Below are positions 1-10,044 of a DNA stretch of 64,000 nucleotides, piece after piece. Origin of the DNA: Stagonosporopsis chrysanthemi (lineage: Eukaryota > Ascomycota > Dothideomycetes > Pleosporales > Didymellaceae); the NCBI GenBank assembly GCA_022560025.1, contig JAFISE010000033.1, forward strand, positions 62,001-126,000, written 5' to 3'. The notes beneath the pieces are model-generated. The model saw only the letters and a program-made list of their open reading frames with translations, was not told the origin of the DNA and did not search any database. Position numbers and translations under genes: made by a program. Each line of letters starts with the position of its first letter. Position 1 is the stretch's first letter.

Positions 1-1
1 T

Positions 2-2806
2 GAGTTTGCACCTTTGCTGAACCTGAAAAAAGCCAAGCGCAGACCATCAAAAGGGAGCAAAAAGCCTGCTGTGTCGATGGTGAGTGTGGCATTTCTCTTG
101 TTTTGTCTATTGCTCAAGAAGCCAGGTCGGGTTCCCTGCGTATCAACTCGATCGCTACCTCAAGATACTAGTGCAAGACTTAAACAAACATGTTGCAATT
201 TGTGACGAGTTTGTCAACGACGCATCCAACAGAGCTAAGGGCGAGTCGCAATACACTCGGCGCGTCTCCCGCATCATCACCCCTGGTACCTTGATTGATG
301 AACACTTCATGGATCCTTGGGAGAACAACTATCTTCTTAGCATTCATGTCGACCCAAAAAAGCTCGAGAAAGACAAAGCTGTCGTCAAGAGTCCTGGAAG
401 TTCAAATGTGGCCTCGGTGCTCAATCTACCTCGCACCGAGGTCGGCCTTGCCTGGATTGACCTGTCCAGTGGCGACTTTCTTACGCAAAGTACCGACATC
501 GCGTCGTTGCCTACTGCTGTCGCCCGCATCAAGCCCAGGGAGATCGTGCTTGATAGTATCTTCGAGGAGGCCGAGCACTCGCGTATTGTCTCTATATTGC
601 AAGAAGATGGACACATCATAACGTTCCAAGAGCCCTCCAAGGAATCGCTTTCTGCCAAAGACTGGATACCTATGCTGGAAGACGTGGTGGACGACTTTGA
701 CCTTGTAAACTTCACACCAGGCGAGGTTGGTGCTGGTGGCTCACTTTTGTATTACGTCAAACACCAATTACTGGGATCGCGGACTCGACTACAAGCTCCG
801 GTCAGGCATCAGGCTGAAGATCATATGAGTATCGACAAGAACAGCTTGAGAGCGCTGGAGATCAGGAGCACGATTCGCGATGGCACCTATGAGGGTAGCT
901 TGTTGCATTCGCTGAAAAATACAGTCACTAAAAGCGGCACACGATTACTGTCACAAAGATTGTGTGGGTGGATCGGGACCAATTCAATTAGCTTATTCTA
1001 ACGTGCAACAGCCGCTCCCTCCATGTCACTTTCAACGATCAACGACCGTCTCGATCTAGTTGAAGAGATGATAGAGTATCCTCAGCTAAGACAAGATGTC
1101 ATAGCGCTGCTTGGACAGACCTTCGACACTCTTCGTTTGGTGACAAAGTTCACTTATGGTCGAGGCGACGCCGATGACCTCACGGAACTTTCAAAAACGA
1201 TTGCCGCTACCTCGGACCTTTTCAATCTCATCCGTGAACACACAGCATCCAGAAGTTCTATTCCGACGGATTCAAACAACGGGATATCAGCATCGCGGCG
1301 TAGGGAGTGCATGTCTGCACTCGAGCGAAGGTTTGACCTCGAAGGCGTACGCGAGCTTTCGACACGCATACGAGACGCGATTGATGAGGATGCGCTCTCT
1401 GAATACCACCGTGCCGAAGACGAGCAGGCAGAGGAGATGTCTGAACTGGCGCAAGATGTTTTGGGACGTGAAGCAGGCGAAGAGGATCTAAAGAACATGC
1501 CGAAGCGCGTCCAGCCAAAGCCCCATGCAATCATGGGTACTTACAAAAGCGCGACTGATGGACGTGACGATATTTGGATCATGAAGCGTAAGGCGAGCAC
1601 GGCCTTGTACCGTCTGCATAAGTCACTGGATTCTATAGGTGAGTCAAAAGCGGATCTCGAGGCCAAATTGCGCCAGCGAATGGATGCGTCCAGTTTGACG
1701 CTTAAGTGGACACCAAATCTTGCACACATTGCTCACGTCAAAGGCAAAGACGTGGCTCGGGTCACGCCGCATTTTCCAAAGAGCCTTAGCAGTAGCAAAT
1801 CCACACGATCCTTCCAAGTCCCCGAGTGGACGCACCTTGGTGCACAAATGGACGAAACCCGCTTTCAGATACGTAACGAAGAACAGCGAGTACTAGGGGA
1901 GCTGCGTGAAGCTGTTGTCCGAAACCTCGTGAGGCTTCGACGCAATGCAGCCGTACTTGATGAGCTTGATGTCGCATGTGCCTTTGCTCTTCTTGCAGTG
2001 GAAAAGGGCTTCACCAGGCCTATTCTTACTTCTGGAACGTCGCACAACATTGTCGGTGGTCGACATCCAGTCGTTGAGAACAGTAGTGGTGATCAGGGCC
2101 GCAGGTTCACGCCAAACGACTGCATACTGGACGACAAAGAACGCATCTGGCTCATCACGGGCCCAAACATGGCCGGTAAGAGCACATATCTCCGCCAAAA
2201 TGCCCTGATATCGATTCTTGCCCAGACTGGATCTTTTGTGCCTGCCGAGTACGCTGAGATCGGACTCGTTGACAAGGTCTTCAGCAGGGTTGGCTCCGCA
2301 GATAATCTCTTCCTCGATCAGTCCACCTTCATGGTAGAGATGCTTGAAACGGCACAGATTCTCAAAGAAGCAACACCGCGTTCATTTGTCATTATGGATG
2401 AGGTTGGCCGTGGTACTACTCCTGAGGACGGTATTGCGGTCGGCTATGCTTGCTTACATCACTTGTACCATGTCAACCAGTGTCGAACACTGTTTGCAAC
2501 CCACTTCCATTCTCTTGCCGATATGACCACGGGCTTCGATAGACTAGCCTGTTACTGTAACGATGTCTGTGAAGACGCAGACGGCAAGTTCTCGTACGTA
2601 CATCGCCTAAGAAAGGGCGTCAATCGCGAGAGTCATGCGTTGAAAGTTGCACGAGTTGCGGGTGAGTTTTCTTCTTCTCCAAGCCAAGGACGGTTTACTG
2701 ATAGCCAACAGGCCTCCCCGAGGACGCTATTGCAGTCGCTGCTGCAGTCCGCAAACAACTAAGGCGCGATTCGAAAAGCCCATCATCTTCAGGGCAGTCT
2801 GTTTAA
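2..2806 (+). CDS. MSH1: MutS homologue MSH1, mitochondrial mismatch repair (5' partial)
   Basis: This is the last 886 residues of a MutS-family DNA mismatch-recognition ATPase; the start lies left of the window. My exon model is 2-79, 126-963, 1012-2661 and 2712-2806, with GT-AG introns of 46, 48 and 50 nt. The frame runs from the end of mismatch-binding domain I (PAVSM then VGFPAYQLDRY) through the connector, lever and clamp to the ATPase. The ATPase shows Walker A GPNMAGKST near 2160, the signature around STFMVEMLET, Walker B VIMDEVGRGTTP and the switch ATHFHSLADM. Wording around the ATPase fits fungal Msh1, which maintains mitochondrial DNA, better than Msh2, Msh3 or Msh6. The last exon gives GLPEDAIAVA and stops at 2804-2806. 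The FxE mismatch motif would lie outside the window, and the mitochondrial presequence cannot be checked. Confidence 0.88.
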
Positions 2807-3405
2807 GCATAACATGTTCGCTTTGACAAAGCTGTGCTCGCTGCGCAAGTCTTCTAAAGGCCCTTCTGTATAACGCATATTGTCTTCAGCGCATCCCACG
2901 CGATGATTAAATGACCACCCTTGTACACATACAGCATAGCATTAGATACCCAACACCATGTAAAATAAATTGCTTCGCTTACAGCGCGCGTGTCTCGAAC
3001 ACCTATATGCCAAACAATTACACCAGTGGTTACAGGAGTTACACAAGCAACCACATTTATCATGCTCTGCATGCTGCTGGTGGTACAAGCACCTACTGAG
3101 CACAGCGCATGTGAACCATGATGCGCTAGGCTGTGGAGCTCGTGCAGAATACCGCTTGAAGTGGTATGATGTACTGGAGATGCAGCGCTCGTGCAACCAA
3201 TCTCGTTGATGCTGAGCAACGTTGTTGATGCCGTAGCATCTCATGCGTGGCGGGCGCGTACTAATCTAGTCTACCCCACACTTTCGTACCCACTAGACTA
3301 CCTGACATCCCGCCCGTGATCTCGCTGACAAGATCCTCAGATCCCTCCTTGTCTGACTGCAACGAACGAACACATCCTTCCTGGTCAAGACTCTCGGCTA
3401 GCAAC
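2807..3405. other. Intergenic, MSH1 3' flank and promoter of next gene
   Basis: I see no convincing gene in these 600 bases. A Cys-rich frame on the minus strand (2942-3244) has no signal peptide and no family resemblance, so I treat it as chance. The right end is the leader of the gene starting at 3406. Confidence 0.6.
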
Positions 3406-4850
3406 ATGGGCGAAGCAAACCCATCAATACCTGAGGTAGCGCCGGCGTCGTACCCCTCACCTCAGCAGATATCATCCCATATCACACTTCAGCCTCCATT
3501 GTCACGCCGTGGTAAAGGCCCAGGTCTGGTTTTAATTCTCGATCACTATGCTCAAATTGAATCGAGTGAGAAACATCTCGACCCTCCGCCCCTGCAAAAG
3601 TGGGCCGAGGAGGGGTTTGCTGTCGTGCAGCTTCTTGTACCGGGCAAGACCGAGGATGGTGGCGAGCTTCCACTAGACAAGGCTTTGGAGGTACTCAAGG
3701 GATGTGACGCGTGCATATTCGGAAAGGGTGCCGGTGTCGTCTGTAGGTTACTCTTGCCATTGACTGAAGATTTTACATCGAAAAGAAGTTCGATTGGTTA
3801 ATGTGGCCTAGCCTACCTCTCCCGACTCCCCTTCTATATCGAAGAAGGTGTTATCCAGCACCCCGAAATTCTCGCTGTGGTGTCCTATGGCGGCCGCCAA
3901 TTATCAACCCTCCATGAAGCCGACACAGCTCTGCCACCCCAGCTTGTCCATGTCTCGGGCCCGAAGGTCGAAAGACGAGAATCACTTCCCTTATCTCCTG
4001 ACCCAGAGCCCACATCATCATCGCCAACCCAAACACGCCCTGCTGGAATCGTGAAGACGTTCCGCTACGAGGACGCCACCAAGGACTCGAACTGGGTACT
4101 CCCTGCCGACCCAAGCTACTCGAAGCGCAATGCAGGAATTGCACACACAAGAAGTGTAGCATTCTTTAAGCCGTTCTTGAACGGACCGTACTTTGATCTC
4201 GAGGCCGTGTGGGATGAGCACTGTTTGTATGAGTTTGGCGAGCGGGCGGTGGAGAAGACAATGGCGACTATGGTGGCACAACCTTATGTCAATCACATCC
4301 CCACGATGACGTGAGTCCGTTCGCTCGCCATCTATGCGGCTTGACTCAAGATATCACATTGACATTAAGTAGCGGCGGTATTGGCAAAGAGCGGCTCACG
4401 GCCTTCTACACGCACCACTTCATCTTCAGCAACCCAGACGACACAGCTCTGTCCCTCGTATCGCGTACTGTCGGCACCGACCGCGTTATTGACGAGTTTG
4501 TCTTCTCGCTGACTCACGACAAAGAGGTGCCCTGGCTGCTTCCTGGCATTCCACCTACTGGCAAGAAGCTCGAGATCCCTTTCACGTCGATAGTGGCCAT
4601 GCGTGGCGACAGGCTGTGCCATGAGCACATAAGCTGGGACCAGGGGACTGCCCTCAAACAACTGGATCTGTTGCCGGAGTATGTTCCCTTTAGACATGAT
4701 ATTGATGGCAAAGAAGCGGGTGAGGGGAAGAGGTATGAGGTTAAGCTCCCGGTAGCGGGAAAGCAGACATCGGCGAAGTTGGTGGATGAGGGTAGCGAGG
4801 AGAGTAACTTACTGATGGGCAAGACGTGGAGGGAGGTGGACGACGCGTGA
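3406..4850 (+). CDS. Dienelactone-hydrolase-like / SnoaL-like (NTF2 fold) fusion protein
   Basis: A 437-aa protein from exons 3406-3742, 3812-4310 and 4373-4850, with introns of 69 and 62 nt. The ATG at 3406 follows TAGCAAC; the open frame further upstream begins only with GTG. Residues 20-160 resemble the alpha/beta core of fungal proteins annotated as dienelactone hydrolase or carboxymethylenebutenolidase (GLVLILDHYAQ, WAEEGFAVVQL, VVSYGGRQ). The expected nucleophile elbow reads GKGAGV with no Cys, so classical hydrolase activity is doubtful. Residues 240-390 form an NTF2/SnoaL-like region with YVNHIPTMTGG, FYTHHFIF, TDRVIDEFVF and CHEHISWDQ, as in ester-cyclase-like proteins. Such fusions occur in Pezizomycotina, but I know of no established substrate. 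The tail after residue 395 is acidic and low in complexity. Confidence 0.78.
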
Positions 4851-5158
4851 AGAATACGAAGTAGCGATGCTATACTTGCATGTCGTTGAAACTTTCATTA
4901 GTGTCACCCTGGACAGTCACTTGAAAGGGGACGCAGATCGCAAGGCTGACAATTTTCCTGTTGCGGTCTAGGTGCAAATGTACCATAGAGTATGGCATAC
5001 AGCCCAAAGCTTTAAAAGATTGCGCTTTCATTCCCAATTACCTCTTGCACGTTCTGATTGAGCTTCCATCCAGTCTGGTGCTCGCTATTATCTCAACTTC
5101 ATGTGGACATGCAACACTATCTTGCTTGGTAACAGAAACCCATCATCCATTGGTCCCA
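4851..5158. other. Short convergent 3' intergenic region
   Basis: This separates the 3' ends of the plus-strand hydrolase/SnoaL gene and the minus-strand 2EXR gene. No feature is seen beyond presumed terminators. Confidence 0.6.
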
Positions 5159-6004
5159 TCATGTCCAAAAACAAGTTGTAAAATTCAACTCGACATCTGG
5201 TCTGTGGGCTCGAAGCACTTCTTCGAGGTGTTGCTCTGCAGTATCCAAATCAAGATCCCAAAATGGGAGGGATGGGTTGTTCTGAAAGCAGATGTGCTTA
5301 ACATTAGGCAAACCAGCAAGAAACCCGCAAGACTTGTCAGTCAAGATCTCCATTGTGTCACCCCAAGCTTTCCACGCATGTGTCTCCAACACCAAAGTTA
5401 AGATCGTATCAAATCCAGTATTGGGGATGTTTGGGAGATCGAAATACTTTTCCAGCGGTTCGGTTGGAGCCCGATCTACTGCGAGATAGAAGGATGTCTT
5501 GCTTAGGATTGCGAGCGTCTCGTGACGAAGCTGACGACAGACGTGGAGAAGAGCCATGCCCGGACAGTCCTTGCCAGTATCGCGTGTAAGGCCACGGCGT
5601 TGAATGCGGAACCTACCCGTAAACGTATATGCATAGATCTTGTTTCTGATCTCACCGGGGAGGCGGAGTAGTGGCGCTGTATCTGCATTTCGTTGAGTCC
5701 TGCATTCGATCAGTATGAAGGACGTAGAGAATGAAGTACGCTGTACACACCCTTCAAGGCGCTTGTTCCTGGTTTGGCTCGCACGATCCTTGATCAAACG
5801 TTGCTCTGCTTCTCGTTGCGCCTTCCTGCTGCCCTTCTTGGACTTTTGAACAGCAGTCCACAAAGTTGCTGGGTCATCGGCGATCATGGTTGTATCAGGT
5901 GGTTTCGAGGTGGTGCACAGGCCGCTGGATTGTGCTATAAGTTGTTTTGCTTTTGTTTGCGGCTTGACACTGGCAATTGTGGGATGAAGTGAAGGCGAAG
6001 ACAA
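5159..6004 (-). CDS. 2EXR-domain protein (F-box-like fungal family), copy 1
   Basis: A 281-aa protein read as one open frame. The hallmark is LLRLPGEIRNKIYAYTF near residue 115, followed by LLHVCRQLRHETLAIL about 40 residues later. These are the paired EXR-type motifs of the large 2EXR/DUF7730-like family expanded in Dothideomycetes, whose function is unknown. The N-terminal 110 residues are basic and unrelated. A possible 51-nt in-frame intron (5700-5750; GTGTGT start, ACTGAT branch, TGCAG end) lies just before the 2EXR motif. Removing it deletes 17 residues of poor quality without changing frame. The gene is head-to-head with copy 2, 167 bp away. Confidence 0.75.
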   Translation of the reverse strand: MSSPSLHPTIASVKPQTKAKQLIAQSSGLCTTSKPPDTTMIADDPATLWTAVQKSKKGSRKAQREAEQRLIKDRASQTRNKRLEGCVQRTSFSTSFILIECRTQRNADTAPLLRLPGEIRNKIYAYTFTGRFRIQRRGLTRDTGKDCPGMALLHVCRQLRHETLAILSKTSFYLAVDRAPTEPLEKYFDLPNIPNTGFDTILTLVLETHAWKAWGDTMEILTDKSCGFLAGLPNVKHICFQNNPSLPFWDLDLDTAEQHLEEVLRAHRPDVELNFTTCFWT

Positions 6005-6171
6005 CAGCTGCCTTTACTTCGTCGCCAAGGCAACTGGCCTCCATCTTGTTCACGAGGCTTTTAAGGCAATAACCACTCACTCTGTTGCAATCACTATACG
6101 ACTCTACTCAGACTCAGGTACGTCTTCGCAAAGTCTCTGCACCGGGTTGTGATTGACAGCTGCACAGATCC
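6005..6171. promoter_or_regulatory. Bidirectional promoter of two 2EXR genes, with a probable 5'-UTR intron
   Basis: This is the whole spacer between the two divergent 2EXR starts (6004 and 6172). A likely 5'-UTR intron of the right-hand gene lies at 6118-6167: GTACGT start, a GATTGAC branch-like site and CACAG end, 4 nt before the ATG. The usable core promoter is then only about 110 bp. Confidence 0.5.
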
Positions 6172-6774
6172 ATGATGGCCGTGGCACAGAAGCATACCCT
6201 GCTGAGTCTCCCAGGCGATATTCGGAACAAGATCTACGAATTGGTGCTAGGCGGCGGCAACCTACGACTGAGGCTTCGCAATCCTACTCTCGCCATACCC
6301 GACCATGTTCAGCTGCGATCTAACCGATTCGATCTCCTCCTCACCTGCCGTCAGATCTACACAGAGGCACGACTCTTGCCGTACACTTCGAACATCATCG
6401 GTATCGGTCCTATGTGTCTAAATCATTCCAAGCTCGACACAGACCAGCTGGGACTAATTCACCACGTTCGCTTTGAGGTTTTTATGATCGAACCCAGGTT
6501 GAGTGTAACGGAGGCTTACTTTGGGGTGCGTTGCGCTTTTGAAGCATGGCTCGGCAAGCGTTTGTGTTTCGTGAAAGCAATGCATGGAGTCAGAACTATC
6601 GAGATGCTGGGTGTCCATCAGTTCGAGGAATCTGACTGGGATATTATACGGGTATTGTTGCGTGGTGATCGGGGTCGCAACTACAAGGCAGATCTAGAGA
6701 GCAAAGTCCAGACTACGTGTCCGGGAGCTAAGGTCACATCTCGAACTGAGAGGGGCATCGAGGAAGCCGATTAG
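6172..6774 (+). CDS. 2EXR-domain protein, copy 2
   Basis: A 200-aa single-exon protein. The 2EXR signature starts almost at the N-terminus (LLSLPGDIRNKIYELVL, residues 10-26), followed by LLTCRQIYTEARLLPYTSN at 60-78 and a region of aliphatic strands (LGLIHHVRFEVF). Two adjacent ATGs (6172, 6175) follow the acceptor of a probable 5'-UTR intron. No F-box partner or enzymatic motif is recognisable. It resembles copies 1 and 3 only around the two motifs, so these are old paralogues, not a recent duplication. Function unknown. Confidence 0.75.
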   Translation: MMAVAQKHTLLSLPGDIRNKIYELVLGGGNLRLRLRNPTLAIPDHVQLRSNRFDLLLTCRQIYTEARLLPYTSNIIGIGPMCLNHSKLDTDQLGLIHHVRFEVFMIEPRLSVTEAYFGVRCAFEAWLGKRLCFVKAMHGVRTIEMLGVHQFEESDWDIIRVLLRGDRGRNYKADLESKVQTTCPGAKVTSRTERGIEEAD

Positions 6775-8157
6775 TCACTGCGAAGGCCGGCTGTCAAGAA
6801 GTCCCTCGGTTTTCGTTCGGGACCTTTCAAAAAGTCTCGAACCTCATCAGGTCTGAGCATGGAGAATCAGACAACATCACTCTTTTGAAGATGAGGAGAG
6901 CTTAGAAATCTAAAGAGTTCAGTCAGGTCATCGATGATGGTTCAATGCCAGTGCCTGTTCATATGTATTGTGTTTTGTATGGATCCTCCCGTGAATGATG
7001 GCATTTATTGAAGCCGTATCACCCTAACCCTACATCAATCTATTGGTCATATTTAGCTAATGTAGCTCTCTTAGGTGAATGTCGTGCCTGACTATTTATT
7101 GTACGACACTGTGAATTGCTACATATGTACACCGCCTCTATTAGGAGAACTCCCCTGTGCATCGCGAACAGCGCGAAGGGATAGCTAGCTTCAGTGTGAA
7201 CAGGTATCCGGCGTGCCAAAGCAGCACCGCCATGACAGTAAGGTCCAGGGAGTTTCATCGTCGTGGTCACCAGTACTCCATTAGCTCGTCCTCCGAGCGA
7301 CATCCGGAATGGCTCCATGTCGTCTTCGTTTTGTCGTTCGAGGCTATTGAGCCAAGTATCACCCGGATGGGTTATCATAGAAAACGTGTATGCGATCCCA
7401 ACAGAGGTGGTCTCTCTTCACCAGTCAACAAGGTGGGGGCTCGCGAACCATGAAGTACGACGAACATGTTCATTTAGAACAACAATTGGCGCGTCTCAGT
7501 ATTCACTTGTTGACGAGTCTCTGTGACCACCTGCTGGCGCTTCAACAATATTATGGACTTCGTCGACACATACGCCATCGCTATGCCATAGTACAAGCTC
7601 GTAGATCGGGCTCCTGAGCTCTACACTTTCGCAGCTGCGCTGTATCACATGTATACGGGAAGTCGGCGAGAGGTATGTCTGCGTGGCAGCCCGATGTGGT
7701 CAACGGACTTGTAGCCACAGGCATTTTAGAGATGTCCTAAATACTTGATTCGAACGTGAATGCCGGTGTCAGCCGGCGTTGAGCAAGTACGGTCCCTGAA
7801 TAGCTTCAGCCCGGAAGATTCTCCGCTGCCTCTTCCTTCGGAGCAACTAGCAGTTGGAGAAAGCGATCCCTCTAGGTATGGGAATGCGTTTCTGGGAACT
7901 CTTGGATTCCTGCTACCAAGATCGGACTTTTTCCATTCACACATTTTTTAACACGCGTCTTTCTTTCGTTTCCTTTCCAACGATGCCGAATTGCGCTTGT
8001 TGTGCAACGAAAAGAATGACGTGCCATGCCGAACAACCGTTGAGCAAGGATCCCAGCCAGGGTCTGTAGCTTCAGCCCCGCCGACCGTTCCGCCTGTCAC
8101 TTCTCCCCGCGTCCAGACCCCAAATGTTTCTTACGCTTCACTGCGACTCTGTTATCG
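6775..8157. other. 1.4 kb without a supportable gene
   Basis: Only short overlapping frames occur on both strands, none with a familiar motif or believable splicing. The sequence shows no terminal repeats or transposase remnant. The right end, rich in C and T around 7960-8157, is the likely promoter and leader of the IQ-motif gene. Confidence 0.55.
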
Positions 8158-10044
8158 ATGGCGGAGGTTGGATACGCATCTGCGGCAATCCCAGGGAATG
8201 CTGCCCAAAGATCGCATGAACAGGGTAACGACCAAGAGCAACAGAAAGCAGCGCAGTTGATTCAGCGCAACTATCGTGGATACAGGGAACGCCGGCAACT
8301 TAACGGTATCGGTCTGGATGCTAGTGCACGCTGGGCAGAGGTACATTGTCCGAATTCCGTAGGCCCAAGTTTGACGTTGACAGTTCGATAGGCTGTACGA
8401 GACGGTATGTCGCACTCCTCTTCGCTCCCGGCGCATCCTAATTGTCCACAGCGAAATGGCGCCAGACAACGCGTATGAAGTCGCGCGCGGACAGTCAACC
8501 ACATCCAGACCAATTGACGACCCCCGAACAACACGCGCGTGCGAACTCCGAGGTCGCGCGGAAGAACTGGAAGCGTGTTGGCGAAATCGCGCGGCGGGCA
8601 GGCGCAGACGATGCGCCTGATGTCTCCCATTCGGATACTGACGACTCGCGATCTCCTGAAGAGCGCGAGGATCATCGAAAACGGAAAGGCGAACAGAAGT
8701 CTGAGCGCGACAAGACGGCCAAGATGATGGATCTACAATACTTCCTCGAGATGGTCGACCAGAAACACCGATACGGCTCAAACCTGCGCGCATATCACGA
8801 AGAATGGAAGAAGTCCGAGACACATGAAAATTTCTTTTATTGGCTTGACAAGGGCGAGGGTCGCAACTTCGAGCACCCCACCGTTTCGAGGGAGAGGCTG
8901 GAGAGAGAACAAGTCCGGTATTTGTCGCGCGAGGAGCGGCTGAACTATCTAGTAACCTTCGATAAAGAGGGTCGGCTGTGCTGGGCGAAGAATGGCGAGC
9001 GAATCAATACGACGACCCAGTACAAGGACAGCGTGAACGGTATCGTGCCGGTGGACGACGACACACCGGCGTATGGGCCCAACGGCCAACTGCTGCACGA
9101 TGGCCAGAGCAAGAATTTCAGACACTCAAGAAGCTCGTCCGTATCGTCGAGCAGCTCGAGCTCTTCTGGGGAACACAGCGATGTCGAGGGTGAACACTAT
9201 GTCAACGAGGACTTGGATCGGGCAAAGGGGATGAACAAGCTCAAACATGTGTCCGCAGCAACAATTCTAAACCACTTGTTGCGCAGTTCCGTCAAGCCGA
9301 ACTCCTGGATTTTCGTAAGTCGCACGCGTTCAGTCACTCACCACCTCGTATTCTCACTAACATCAACAGGTCGCCGATACTTCATTTCGACTGTACATTG
9401 GCATCAAGCAGTCTGGTGCCTTCCAACATTCGTCATTCCTTCACGGTGCACGTATATCGGCGGCAGGTCTCGTTCGCATCAAAGACGGCCAACTACGACG
9501 TCTTTCTCCGCTATCGGGGCACTATCGTCCACCTACAAAGAATTTCCGTGCATTCGTACACAGCATGCAAGATAACGGCGTCGATATGAGTCGAGTTAGC
9601 ATCTCGCGGTCATACGCGGTCCTGGTTGGTCTCGAAGCGTATGTCAAGACGAGACGGAAAGTCAAGAAAAGTGTTGGCGCAGTCAAAGACGTCGAGACCA
9701 AGGTCGTGCATCCCGAGGTCTATGAAAAGAAGCTCGAGGAGCAGAAAGACAACAGCAAGAGCGCTCAGCGAGAGAGGCAACTACTTGCTGACCAAGCGGA
9801 GAAGGAGGAAGCTGAGCGGAAAGGGAAAAGCTGGAAGCGCCGTATATGGAAGAAGATTAGCCGGACCGGCGAGAAAGAGGATGTTTCTGCGCGTCAGAGT
9901 GGGAAGGCGCAAGAGCAGAAGAGGAAGAAGGTATTGAGCCGCTCTGGGCAGGATGTTGAGAGTGCGATCCCGCCAGATGGGAGAAGGGAGAGTTTGTCGA
10001 AGAGTGCCCCGGAGCCCAAGCCATCGAGTAGTGTGGCTGCGTGA
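8158..10044 (+). CDS. IQ-motif calmodulin-binding protein resembling plant IQM proteins
   Basis: A 577-aa protein from exons 8158-8340, 8392-8404, 8452-9314 and 9370-10044. Exon 2 is only 13 nt, and introns are 50, 47 and 55 nt. An IQ motif (AAQLIQRNYRGYRERRQL) lies at residues 31-48. The central block reads DQKHRYGSNLRAYHEEW, FFYWLDKGEGR, YLSREERLNYLV, then SWIF, LYIGIKQSGAFQHSSFL, GARISAAGLV and LSGHYRP. In that order these match the core of Arabidopsis IQM calmodulin-binding proteins as I recall them. A poly-Ser stretch (SSSVSSSSSSSSG) sits mid-protein. The C-terminal 130 residues are charged, Lys/Glu/Arg-rich and probably coiled or disordered. A role in calcium/calmodulin signalling is inferred from the IQ motif; no enzymatic activity is known for the family. 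Confidence 0.82.

Noticed and set aside
2942..3244. Minus-strand 100-codon Cys-rich frame that could be read as a small secreted protein
   Set aside because: No signal peptide, irregular Cys spacing, and it sits between genes without promoter or splice support.
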